Source of the DNA: Cynocephalus volans
Taxonomy: Eukaryota > Chordata > Mammalia > Dermoptera > Cynocephalidae
Assembly (NCBI RefSeq): GCF_027409185.1
Contig: NC_084463.1
Coordinates: forward strand, 162,045,869 to 162,109,868
Direction of reading: 5' to 3'
DNA length: 64,000 nucleotides
In this document: positions 20,601-26,930 of the stretch, piece by piece
Layout of the letters: every line of letters begins with the position of its first letter
Numbering within the stretch: the first letter of the stretch is position 1
Notes under the pieces: generated by a model
Told to the model about the DNA's origin: nothing
Database searches by the model: none
What the model saw: only the letters and a program-made list of their open reading frames with translations
Program-made: the position numbers and the translations under genes

Positions 20601-23521
20601 CTCAGCCAGTGAGTATACCGGCCATTCCTATATAGGATCCGAACCCGCGGCGGGAGCGTCGCCGCGCTCCCAGTGCCGCACTCTCCCGAGTGCGCCATGG
20701 GCTCGGCCCAAAATCTACCTATTTATAATCTAGTGGGCCCCCCTGGAAGATTTCTTGCACTGTTCTGCTCTACAGACCTGCAACTCTTGCCAGCATCCAT
20801 CCTATGTCCCACATGGGCTGCTCTGCTGAAGAAAATGACGGAACAACTGGGTGTTGATGCCATCATACATCCGTGGTCCCTTCACTGAGACATCTTTGGT
20901 TTATCAGTCCTTTCCTTGTCTTTCTGTCCCTTTCTCTTCAGTGGCTATGCCACTCTTAAAAATCTATCCCTAAGGCCAGCCCGTGACTCACTTAGGAGAA
21001 TGTGGTGCTGATAACACCTAGACTACAGGTTCAGATCCCGAACAGGGACGGCCGGTTGACTCACTGGGAGAGTGTGGTGCTGACACCACCAAGTCACGGG
21101 TTAAGATCCCCTTACTGGTCATCTTTAAAAAAAAAAAAAAAAATCTATCCCAGTTTATCAGCCAGCCACCAAAAAAAAAAAAGTCTATCCAGCTCTGCCT
21201 CCTGACATAGACTTCTACTTCACATGTACTGATTTCATTTCTCAGTAAACTCACCTAATTTGTACTCCCCTCTCCGCCACTGCAAAACCTTGTCATTGTG
21301 GGGACCCATTCCCTTCAGGCTCAGAGTGGCATTGTCCTTCCTGCTTTCTCAGGACCTGCCTGCATCAGTTATCATTTCTGCCCCTTCAACTCTCTTCTGA
21401 GTTGTTCCCTCAGCAGGTCCATCTCTCAGTTCTTCAAAAGGAAATCTCTCACGGCCTTGGAAATTCCTCCACCTACCCTCAATCTCTTTCCATCTCAGCC
21501 AAGATTCTCAAAAAAGCAAAGATTCTCCCTTTCTTCCTCTCTCATTCTCTCCCTGACCTTGGGCACTTGCTTTCCAACTGTGGCCTCTGAAACTGCAAGT
21601 TCTCTCATTAGGAAAGGTCTCTTAATTATGAAGTTAGGCATTTATGTTGATCATATCTGAACCATTTGCAGAATTTGGCACTGTAATACTGTGACTCACC
21701 TGGTCCTTCTCTCTCTGAGCTTTTCTCTTCAACTACTTTCTTCTGGCCATCCCTAAACAGTGTTTGTCCTGCACTCCATCCCAAGCTGCTATCTGCCATC
21801 CCAGCTGTTGCCCACTGCCTCTGCACTCAAGACCCCCAAATTGGTATGACCAGCCCAGGCCTCTCCTGAGTGCTGCTCTGTGTGGAGGTCCCATTGGTAC
21901 CTCAACTTCCTCTCCGGATACTTTACCCACCACACACACATCCCAAGATCAGCTCTTACTTTAGTCTCTGTCATGATTAACAGCACTGCTATCTATCCAG
22001 ATTTCACATCTGAAACACTGGATTCATTTGAGAGGCCTTTCATTCTCATGTCCCACACCCAGTTCATCACCAAGGACTCTTGGTTTGGCCCGATGAATAC
22101 TTTTGATTTCTGGTGATGCCTTCACTTCTGGGCTTTTGAGGTCTTCCTGCCTCTAGTTTGATCTAAGCCATAAATTATCTTTCTGAAACACAAAATTAAT
22201 ACTATACGTCTCCAGGGCTTAAAACACTTCACTGGCTTCCTGTTTATTTCCTACAAATAAACTTCTGTTTCTTAGCCTCCTTTGATTCCTGCCAACCTCT
22301 TCAGATTCATTTCCTAGGATCCTCCACCACGTATTTTATGTAAAATGTTGCTTTATGCCTTTATGCCTTTGGATAAAGTTTATTTGCATAACTTTCGGCA
22401 TGGAATTCCTTTTCTCTGCCTTGTCTGTCTGGTATATTTCTCTTCACCCTTCAAAACCCAGCTCGGGGTTTTGAAACCTTTCTTCACTGCGAAATGGTTA
22501 ACGGCTTCCTCTTCTGTTCTATCCCTGAGCTTTGCACACACTTCTGCATCCCTCAAGCATCTGTGAGATTCTCCAAGGGAAATGCTCATTGATCTACATT
22601 CCCAGAACCTGCTTAGGAAGAATATATCCATTCAAACTCGCCTTAAATTTGCACAAGTGAATCAGTTAGGAGTAGAAAACACGGCCTACGGGCACTGCCC
22701 AGTGCAATGTGAGCAACAAAGGGAGACGGAGAGGGAGTGGGGCCGGCTTTCTGGCCTGGGAATCGGAGCTTGGTAGGGAGAGAGGAGCTTTATAGTGCAG
22801 ACTCCATGAACAATCCGTGCAGAAAGAGATTAAGCATGCGTGAGCCCCAAAGTGATGGCCTGACACAATCCCTGATGCCCCTTCCCAGGTCCGGCTCAGA
22901 GGGAACAGAGAGGCCCCGAAATCATTCTGCAGCCTCCGCCTGCTCCTGAAGGCGCTGGAGCTGCAGCGTTTTGATCTGGACAGGGCCTGATGCCAGAAAT
23001 GCGGTGGGAGGGCTAAGAGAGCCGTGCCCAGCGCCTGAGCGCCCTTTCTCCCAGGTTTACCTCCTGCCCCAGGCGGCTTTCTGGCATAGGACCATGGCAG
23101 TAAGATGAACTGGGATTATTTTCTCCTAGAGCCCAGCGGGCAAGCAGAAAACAAGAGGCTCAAAAGGGGCAGCCTCCGCCAGGCCGTGGAGGAGATGCGA
23201 GCTCTCCACTCTGCCCGGGCCCCGAGCCCATCAGAGGCGGCCCCGTGCGGCCCAGAGCCCCCCGCGGCCTCCCTCACCCCTAGCGGAAGGGAGGCCCGCG
23301 CGGCCCACGGCCGGGCCCCGGCGCCTGGCAGGACGAGCTCCGGGAGCGGCCTGGAGGTAACCCGGCGAGGGCCGCGCAGGAAAGGGCGCGGCTGGAGGTG
23401 CGGGGACCCGGCCACTGCCGAGGGGTCCTCACCTCGGGACCTTTTGCTCCCGCAGGAAGCGCTGTGGCTGCAGGAGGTCTCCAACCTGTCCGAGTGGCTG
23501 AGTCCCGGCCCTGGGCCTTGA
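2530..23521 (+). CDS. C11orf80: C11orf80 / TOPOVIBL, C-terminal seven coding exons
   Basis: Partial gene; the 5' exons lie before the window. The product is the topoisomerase VIB-like subunit that works with SPO11 in making meiotic double-strand breaks (family knowledge). Coding exons: 2530-2676, 6092-6213, 7084-7194, 9015-9113, 19171-19249, 23130-23356 and 23456-23521. All junction phases agree (1,1,0,0,0,1,0), giving about 282 residues and a stop at 23519-23521. The first exons encode a beta-strand segment ([12 protein letters not shown]) followed by long amphipathic helices, as expected for a transducer-like fold. A proline- and alanine-rich linker follows, then a short Trp-containing C-terminal helix. 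In mouse the TOPOVIBL C-terminus binds REC114, and the last exon is the obvious candidate for that surface. A poly(A) signal lies at 23587. The GC donor, NAGNAG acceptor and in-frame last intron are described separately. Gene identity rests on recognition of the protein and on the RCE1 synteny. Confidence 0.88.
2956..3120 (+). repeat. MER5 hAT-type DNA transposon
   Basis: Begins with the 'agtggttttcaact' terminus, has the mid-element 'ttacctggggagctt' and 'ggtgattctgatgtgca' blocks, and ends near 'cttgagaacttttc'. Non-autonomous hAT element. Confidence 0.75.
3256..3551 (+). repeat. MER5-type element split by AT-rich sequence
   Basis: The left terminus 'cagtggtttcag' and the 'catcagaatcacctgga' block are followed by about 130 bases of A/T. 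The element resumes at 'aagaatctgcattttaaa' and ends in the inverted terminus 'gaaaaccactga'. Confidence 0.65.
3345..3478. repeat. AT-rich low-complexity tract (ATTAATTCATTA-like units)
   Basis: Almost pure A/T with repeated 'attaattcatta' and 'aatttataa' words. It interrupts a MER5 copy, so it probably arose by expansion inside it. Confidence 0.8.
4140..4330 (+). repeat. MIR SINE
   Basis: Contains 'gtctgggtttaatttcagctctg', then a 'gggcaagtcac'-like stretch and 'tgagcctcc', the MIR order of blocks. Confidence 0.55.
6092..6213 (+). CDS. C11orf80: C11orf80 coding exon (helical segment)
   Basis: Acceptor CCCTTAG before 6092; donor AAG|GTAAGA after 6213. It completes a split Gly codon and encodes [17 protein letters not shown] and [15 protein letters not shown]. 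The exon ends in phase 0. Confidence 0.9.
6214..7083. other. C11orf80 intron
   Basis: Contains the truncated SINE at 6726-6803. Nothing else is recognised. Confidence 0.5.
6726..6803 (+). repeat. tRNA-derived SINE, 5' truncated
   Basis: Starts within the tRNA-like body ('gtgcagtgttaaaacaccaagg'), keeps the B-box-like 'ggttcagatcc' and the 'ccagctgcc' tail, and ends in 23 A residues. Confidence 0.75.
7084..7194 (+). CDS. C11orf80: C11orf80 coding exon, 37 codons
   Basis: Acceptor TTCTCCAG; donor CAA|GTTAGT. Phase 0 at both ends. Encodes [20 protein letters not shown], continuing the long helix of the preceding exon, then [17 protein letters not shown]. Confidence 0.92.
7545..7690 (+). repeat. 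MIR SINE
   Basis: Has 'ggcttgggttcaaatcct', 'acttactagct' and 'ttctctaagcctca' in MIR order. Confidence 0.65.
7785..8165 (-). repeat. L1 LINE fragment
   Basis: Typical antisense L1M text: 'accattcctctaatgttagac', 'cctagaataaatttctat' and 'agttactgggtcaaagagta'. Boundaries are approximate. Confidence 0.6.
8205..8380 (+). repeat. MIR SINE
   Basis: Has 'actagctgtgcgatcttggg', 'gtcacttctcc' and 'atctataaaat' in MIR order. Confidence 0.6.
8738..8850 (+). repeat. tRNA-Ile-derived SINE monomer
   Basis: The body starts at 'ggggctggccagttagg' and contains A-box 'ttggttagagcatggtgctg' and B-box 'gggttcagtcc'. A tail with 'cagccagccacc' precedes an A-rich run. A likely target duplication 'gactaaggaaa' occurs at about 8689 and again after the tail near 8864. 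The first copy is separated from the SINE head by an A-rich tract, so an older insertion or a rearranged head is possible. Confidence 0.85.
9015..9113 (+). CDS. C11orf80: C11orf80 coding exon, 33 codons, GC donor
   Basis: Acceptor CGTTTTAG; phase 0 at both ends. Encodes [20 protein letters not shown] then [13 protein letters not shown]. The junction reads AAGCAG|GCAAGT, the classical GC-AG donor. A GT donor six bases downstream (AGT|GTAAAG) would add Ala-Ser and keep the frame. Confidence 0.9.
9285..9485 (+). repeat. MIR SINE
   Basis: Long MIR with 'attccacttctgccactaact', 'aagcctccgtttcttta', 'agtaaaatagtaatgat' and 'tgttgtgaagtttgaa'. Confidence 0.75.
9700..9885. repeat. Tigger/MER2-like DNA transposon fragment
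   Basis: Contains 'gttggttgaatccttggg', 'atactgagggccaact', then 'ttgagcatccacagattttgg' and 'cctggaaccattcccc'. These are the paired ends of MER2-type Tigger elements with the middle missing. Confidence 0.65.
10925..11845 (-). pseudogene. Retrocopy of an unidentified mRNA 3' UTR
   Basis: Flanking L1 text runs '...attaaaatagttat' on the left and resumes 'tataactgtattc' on the right, so about 920 bases were inserted. Read on the minus strand, the insert ends in 'gcaataaaaattatggc' followed by a short A run, that is, a poly(A) signal and tail. No long ORF is present, so it looks like a 3' UTR-only copy. The right flank 'aaaacagctact' is a plausible decayed duplicate of 'aaaatagttatt'. I cannot name the parent gene. 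Confidence 0.65.
12347..12400 (+). other. 54-base patch copied from the nearby retrocopy
   Basis: Matches 11361-11414 at about 47 of 54 positions in the same orientation. All or nearly all differences are transitions. It replaces an L1 stretch. Confidence 0.7.
12781..12886 (-). repeat. tRNA-derived SINE monomer
   Basis: Poly(T) start, then 'ggcggctggccagtg', a B-box complement 'gatctaaacttgtgacc' and the head complement 'aatggccagcc'. Confidence 0.85.
13300..13352 (+). repeat. 5'-truncated SINE with target duplication
   Basis: About 50 bases ('cggatcc...tagccaccaaaaag' plus A-rich tail) between two copies of 'taaatggtct' (13290 and 13353). Confidence 0.7.
13533..13631 (+). repeat. tRNA-derived SINE monomer
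   Basis: The body starts 'cccagcccatggctcacttg' and ends 'ggtcatcttt' plus poly(A). It is flanked by a perfect 15-base duplication, agagaactgaagagg, at 13518-13532 and 13632-13646. Confidence 0.9.
14086..14197 (+). repeat. tRNA-derived SINE monomer
   Basis: Body 'ggctggctggttagg' to 'agccacc' with an AAAAT-rich tail. Target duplication aaaaggatcca at 14075-14085 and 14198-14208. Confidence 0.88.
15085..15178 (-). repeat. tRNA-derived SINE monomer
   Basis: Poly(T), 'ggcagctggccagttagggg', 'gatctgaacccttgacc' and 'aactggccagccc'. Confidence 0.88.
16023..16472 (-). mobile_element. MLT1-type MaLR LTR
   Basis: Antisense MaLR LTR: 'agtttcctagggatgctg', 'cagttctggagcccagaagt', 'tataaggacacc' and 'ccaaataagctcatattc'. 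It lies in a C11orf80 intron and has no coding content. Confidence 0.75.
16850..16990 (+). repeat. MIR SINE (weak)
   Basis: Weak MIR resemblance: 'gacaagtcaaatcctttagcc' and 'tcagtttccatttctaaat'. Confidence 0.45.
17640..18600 (-). mobile_element. L1 LINE 3' fragment
   Basis: Antisense L1 3' region: 'tattgagatataattccca', 'tctatggatctgcctattct', 'cataaatggaaccataca'-type text and 'gtgtgaaacagtatctcat'. No ORF survives. Confidence 0.75.
19171..19249 (+). CDS. C11orf80: C11orf80 coding exon with tandem NAGNAG acceptor
   Basis: The acceptor reads TTTTTTTAAGCAG|CTG, so splicing after AAG or CAG gives or omits one Gln. Encodes (Q)[17 protein letters not shown] then NSSPELTA. It ends with one base (G), and the donor is CAG|GTAAGG. 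Acidic and polar, so probably a disordered linker. Confidence 0.85.
19790..19990 (-). repeat. MIR SINE
   Basis: Antisense MIR: 'ttctcattttatagatgaag', 'aactgaggcccagagatg' and 'acccaaggttacacagctag'. Confidence 0.8.
20330..20520 (-). repeat. MIR SINE
   Basis: Antisense MIR: 'cttatctcaatttagtcctt', 'tcacaaatgagagaacccagg' and 'agctgaactgtagcctgc'-type tail. Confidence 0.55.
20557..20710 (-). repeat. GC-rich hairpin variant of the tRNA-derived SINE
   Basis: Poly(T) tail side at 20557, head at about 20709. The head has the usual 'actcgggagagtg' A-box, but the anticodon-arm position carries a perfect 7-base stem (20652-20658 with 20665-20671) and a 6-base loop. It is CpG-rich. A perfect 16-base target duplication, aaatctacctatttat, lies at 20541-20556 and 20711-20726. 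Confidence 0.85.
20972..21142 (+). repeat. tRNA-derived SINE dimer
   Basis: The first unit starts 'ggccagcccgtgactcactt' and the second 'ggacggccggttgactcac'. The end is 'ggtcatcttt' plus poly(A). A flanking duplication close to aaatctatccc is seen on both sides. Just downstream, 21155-21184 is a very short SINE tail ('cagccagccacc' plus A12) followed by another 'tctatcc'. Confidence 0.88.
21330..22570 (+). repeat. L2-derived sequence (diffuse)
   Basis: The 22200-22560 part has L2 features: 'cttaaaacacttcactggctt', 'tccttaggctcc'-like text and 'cctttggataaag'. The earlier part is pyrimidine-rich and less certain. No exon was seen. Confidence 0.45.
22889..22990 (+). CDS. Possible alternative terminal exon of C11orf80
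   Basis: The acceptor CTTCCCAG is followed by 33 codons and a stop: [20 protein letters not shown], then [13 protein letters not shown]. The phase is 0, so it does not fit after the 19171-19249 exon (phase 1) but would fit directly after 9015-9113. No donor follows. The leucine-rich helix looks protein-like, but I cannot place it in a known isoform and no poly(A) signal follows nearby. Confidence 0.25.
   Translation, partial: VRLRGNREAPKSFCSLRLLLKALELQRFDLDRA
23130..23356 (+). CDS. C11orf80: C11orf80 penultimate coding exon
   Basis: Acceptor TTCTCCTAG; two bases complete the Glu codon begun at 19249. Encodes [20 protein letters not shown] then a Pro/Ala-rich linker ending SGSGLE. Donor GAG|GTAACC. 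It lies in the CpG island, so base composition differs sharply from earlier exons. Confidence 0.88.
23456..23521 (+). CDS. C11orf80: C11orf80 last coding exon (C-terminal helix)
   Basis: Acceptor CTCCCGCAG; 21 codons and a TGA stop. Encodes [21 protein letters not shown], a short amphipathic helix with two Trp. This is the likely REC114-binding tail, by analogy with mouse TOPOVIBL. Confidence 0.9.
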   Translation, partial: EALWLQEVSNLSEWLSPGPGP

Positions 23522-23586
23522 GCCGAGCCCTCTCCCGGAGGCCCCCGGCCCGGAGGCTGCGGGCGGCCGCGTGCTGTCTGTGCTCC

Positions 23587-23592
23587 AATAAA
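23587..23592 (+). terminator. C11orf80 poly(A) signal
   Basis: AATAAA 65 bases after the stop codon, followed by 'gttgctc' and then the GC-rich RCE1 promoter. Confidence 0.85.
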
Positions 23593-23605
23593 GTTGCTCA
23601 ACTAG

Positions 23606-23743
23606 CACCGCGTCTGCCTCAGTGTCGGGGGCGCGGCCGGGGGGCGGGGCGCGCGGGGCGGGGCCCGAGCTCGCGCCGCTGCCTGACGTCACCCGCGCTT
23701 CCATGAGGTCGCGTCACTGGTGCGCGCCGCGGGTCGGGGCGCG
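23606..23743 (+). promoter_or_regulatory. RCE1 core promoter and 5' UTR
   Basis: TATA-less. It contains GC boxes (several GGGGCGGGG matches at 23640-23665) and a palindromic cAMP-response element TGACGTCA at 23684-23691, 53 bases before the RCE1 ATG. The whole promoter fits in the roughly 150 bases after the C11orf80 poly(A) signal. The exact start site is unknown. Confidence 0.75.
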
Positions 23744-26463
23744 ATGGCGGCGCTGGGCGGGGACGGGCTGCGCCTGCTGTCGGTGTCGCGGCCGGAGCGG
23801 CAGCCCGAGTCGGCGGCGCTGGGCGGCCCGGGCCCCGGGCTGTGCTGCTGGGTGTCCGTGTTCTCCTGCCTCAGCCTCGCCTGCTCCTACGTGGGCAGCC
23901 TGTACGTCTGGAAGAGCGAGCTGCCCAGGTGCGGGGGCTGCGCGCGCTGCGGGAACCCGCGCCCCCGCGAGGCGGGGCTGGGGGCGAGGCTGGGGCGGGC
24001 CGGGGGCGGGGCCGCGCTGACAGGAGGCGGCCGCAGACCCCCCTGAACTTCCTGCCCCTCGGTAGGGACCACCCTGCCGTCATCAAGCGGCGCTTCACCA
24101 GTGTCCTGGTGGTGTCCAGTCTCTCGCCCCTCTGCGTGCTGCTCTGGAGGGAACTGACAGGCATCCAGGTGCGACGGAGACAGAGCAAAGGGCCTCGGGG
24201 GAGAGAGCTCAGGGGCCTTTTGGGGGAGGGAGCGACACTGATGCCCCCTTTCCTGTGGCTCAGCCAGGCACATCCCTGCTCACCCTGATGGGCTTCAGGC
24301 TGGAGGGCATTTTCGCAGCGGCACTGCTGCCCCTGCTGCTGACCATGGTGAGTACTCCTGCTTAATTTTTCTTCCTCTGACTTTTGTTATTAGCATGATA
24401 CGCCTGTCTTTTGTGGCGTTTTTTTCTTGTCTTGGTCGTGTGGGCTTTTGGCTGATGGGGAACAGGAATTGTGAAATGGCTCCGAGGCCCTCACGTATGA
24501 ATGGGTGGGAAATCCTGGCTGAGAACAGAACAGGAAGCTTGAAGTCTCATGAAACTGGCCAAGTGCAAAAATCTGGGCAAGGGCAGTGGATTATGGTGAA
24601 AGTCTTTCCTTTGATCTCTCCTGTTTTTTCTGGCCCCAGATCCTTTTCCTGGGCCCACTCATGCAACTCTCTATGGATTGCCCATGTGACCTGGCAGATG
24701 GGCTGAAGGTTGTTCTGGGTGAGTTCTCAAGGCTGAGGGGGAAAGTAGGCACATGCAGTCCAGGACAATGGGGAAGAGGATCGGTGGTCTGAACATGAGA
24801 CGTGAGATGTCATTTCTCTGGGTGTGTTTCCTCATCAGTAAAAAGGGAACATATAGCTGGGTGGCCTCTAAGAGTAGGTTACTGATACCCAAGGACGCCT
24901 CTAGGGACCACAGTGGTACTTGGTGTGGACCAGACAGCATTGTCCCCTGCTTCCCCAAATCAGAACTGGTCTTGGTTACATTTTGATATCTCTAGACTTT
25001 ACTACCAGGATACTCTGCCTAAGCTACTAATACCTTCTCTGTCAGTTGTTTCAAGATGTTGCTTTATGTTGGATATGATAGACAAAGTTCAACTGCACCC
25101 CCACCCTTGTTCTTACTTAGTATTGGCACCTAACCTGAGTTTGGACAGGATAAAGTTGTGGTTGAGGGGTCTCTGGGGCCTCATTGTTCAGTAGCTAGTC
25201 ATTCGTTGCTTGTCCTGAATCCCGCCTCTAGCCCCCCGCTCCTGGGCCCGCTGCCTCACAGACATGCGTTGGCTGCGGAACCAAGTGATTGCGCCCCTGA
25301 CGGAGGAGCTGGTGTTCCGGGCCTGTATGCTGCCCATGTTAGCACCATGCACGGGCCTGGGCCCTGCTGTGTTCACCTGCCCACTCTTCTTTGGAGTTGG
25401 TGAGTCTGTCCAATCTGGTACTGCTAAGATATTCCCAGTGTGAAAGCTGAGAATGGGGCTTGGGGCAGGCCTAGAGGGAAGGCTGCGGGGGAAGTGACAT
25501 TACATGGTTCTCACCTTCTTCCAAGCCCATTTTCACCACATTATTGAGCAGCTTCGTTTCCGCCAGAGCAGTGTGGGGAGCATCTTTTTGTCTGCAGGTG
25601 AGTCCTGGAGAGATTGCCTGGGGCAGTGCTGGGTCAGGGTGTGTGGGAGTGTCCCTGATGGCCACTCTGGCAGAAGAATTGGCAACAGTGGACTATAGTA
25701 TTGGAGGGGCCACCGACCATGGGAGTTGGGGTACAGAGAACAGCCGTAGGTGGTGGGGCAGGCAGCCATTGCCCCAAAGGGGATGGTCTCTGGCTGATGG
25801 GCGTGCAGGTGTGGTCACTCGAGGCCTCCCCGTCTCCAGCGTTCCAGTTCTCCTACACAGCTGTCTTCGGTGCCTACACTGCTTTCCTCTTCATCCGCAC
25901 AGGTTGGTTCTCAGTCTCTCATGTGTCCCCCGGGGCTCGGGCCCACAGGAGTGGGTGGGAGAATGGGAGTACTATGTTTGTTCTAGGAGCGACAACAAGG
26001 TCTACCATTCCTTGAGACAGGCTGAGCCAGGGATCTGAGAGGTGGAAAGAAGCAGAGGCCATGGTGTGTGGGTGGATGGGTGTGGTAGGTGGATGGGTGC
26101 GGCGGGTGGGTGGGTGTGGCGGGTGGGGCATTGACCTCCTGTTTCATGAGATGAGGGTCACTAGCCCTGGTAGGGCTGGAGGAGGTGATGGGGCTGCTCT
26201 ATGAGCTGCTCTCTTTCCCCTCCCCAGGACACCTGATTGGGCCGGTTCTCTGCCATTCCTTCTGCAACTACATGGGCTTCCCTGCCGTGTGTGCAGCCCT
26301 GGAGCACCCTCAGAGGCGGCCTTTGCTGGCAGGCTATGCTCTTGGTGTGGGACTCTTCCTGCTTCTGCTCCAGCCCCTCACGGACCCCAAGCTCTACGGC
26401 AGCCTTCCCCTTTGTGTGCTTTTGGAGCGGGCAGGGGACTCAGAGGCCCACCTGTGCTCCTGA
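23744..26463 (+). CDS. RCE1: RCE1, CAAX prenyl protease 2
   Basis: RCE1 is an integral ER-membrane endoprotease that removes the last three residues of prenylated CAAX proteins such as Ras. Eight coding exons: 23744-23928, 24066-24168, 24264-24347, 24640-24718, 25232-25399, 25526-25597, 25840-25902 and 26228-26463. They total 990 bases, so 329 residues, the human length. The start is [27 protein letters not shown]-protease motifs are intact: EELVFR (about residues 175-180), AHFHH (207-211) and HSFCN (261-265), with several hydrophobic membrane segments. All splice sites are GT-AG. It lies tandem to C11orf80 and tail to tail with PC. An out-of-frame ATG at 23703 overlaps the start (see findings). 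Confidence 0.98.
26063..26128. repeat. G-rich minisatellite in RCE1 intron 7
   Basis: Imperfect tandem 'gtgggtggatgggtgtggt' units rich in GGGTG. The G runs could form a G-quadruplex. Confidence 0.7.
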
Positions 26464-26930
26464 CCTATGCTCCTGTATACACTTCTACGAACTCTCACGG
26501 GCTCCCCAGCCCCTCCCTATCAAGCGGTACTGCAGAGGAGGGGCTGGCTAGGGTCTCCGAGATCTCAGGAATTTTTGTAGGGGATTGAAGCCAGAGCTAG
26601 TTGAATCCCAGGGACCAAGAGAAAGGAGCAGATATCCAAAGGGTGCAGCCCCTCTCAAAGGGGGGTTGAGCAGCAGCTGGGAGTGAGGGGACAAGGGGCA
26701 AGTCCCAGGAGCTGTGCACTTCTTTCCTCACTTTGGACTGCTGCTTCTCTGAGCTCCTCTGCCCCCTCTGTCTCTGAAAAGCTGCTTGGGGGGTTTTTAT
26801 TTATAAAACCCTTCACCTGCACCACCCCCACCGACCCCCCCCAACTTCCCAGGGCCCCAGGGTTTTCTCATTGTCTTTTTGCATCAGGACTTTGTATTGG
26901 GATATTAAAGAGATTTAACTTGGGTAACAT
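26464..26930 (+). terminator. RCE1: RCE1 3' UTR and poly(A) signal
   Basis: After the stop at 26461-26463 there is about 450 bases of non-coding sequence. The first clear signal is ATTAAA at 26904-26909, followed by a T/G-rich stretch. Confidence 0.75.

Larger units (their letters stand above)
23150..24060. promoter_or_regulatory. CpG island over C11orf80 3' end and RCE1 start
   Basis: Dense CpG and high GC from the penultimate C11orf80 exon through RCE1 exon 1 and into intron 1, against AT-rich flanks. Confidence 0.85.
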
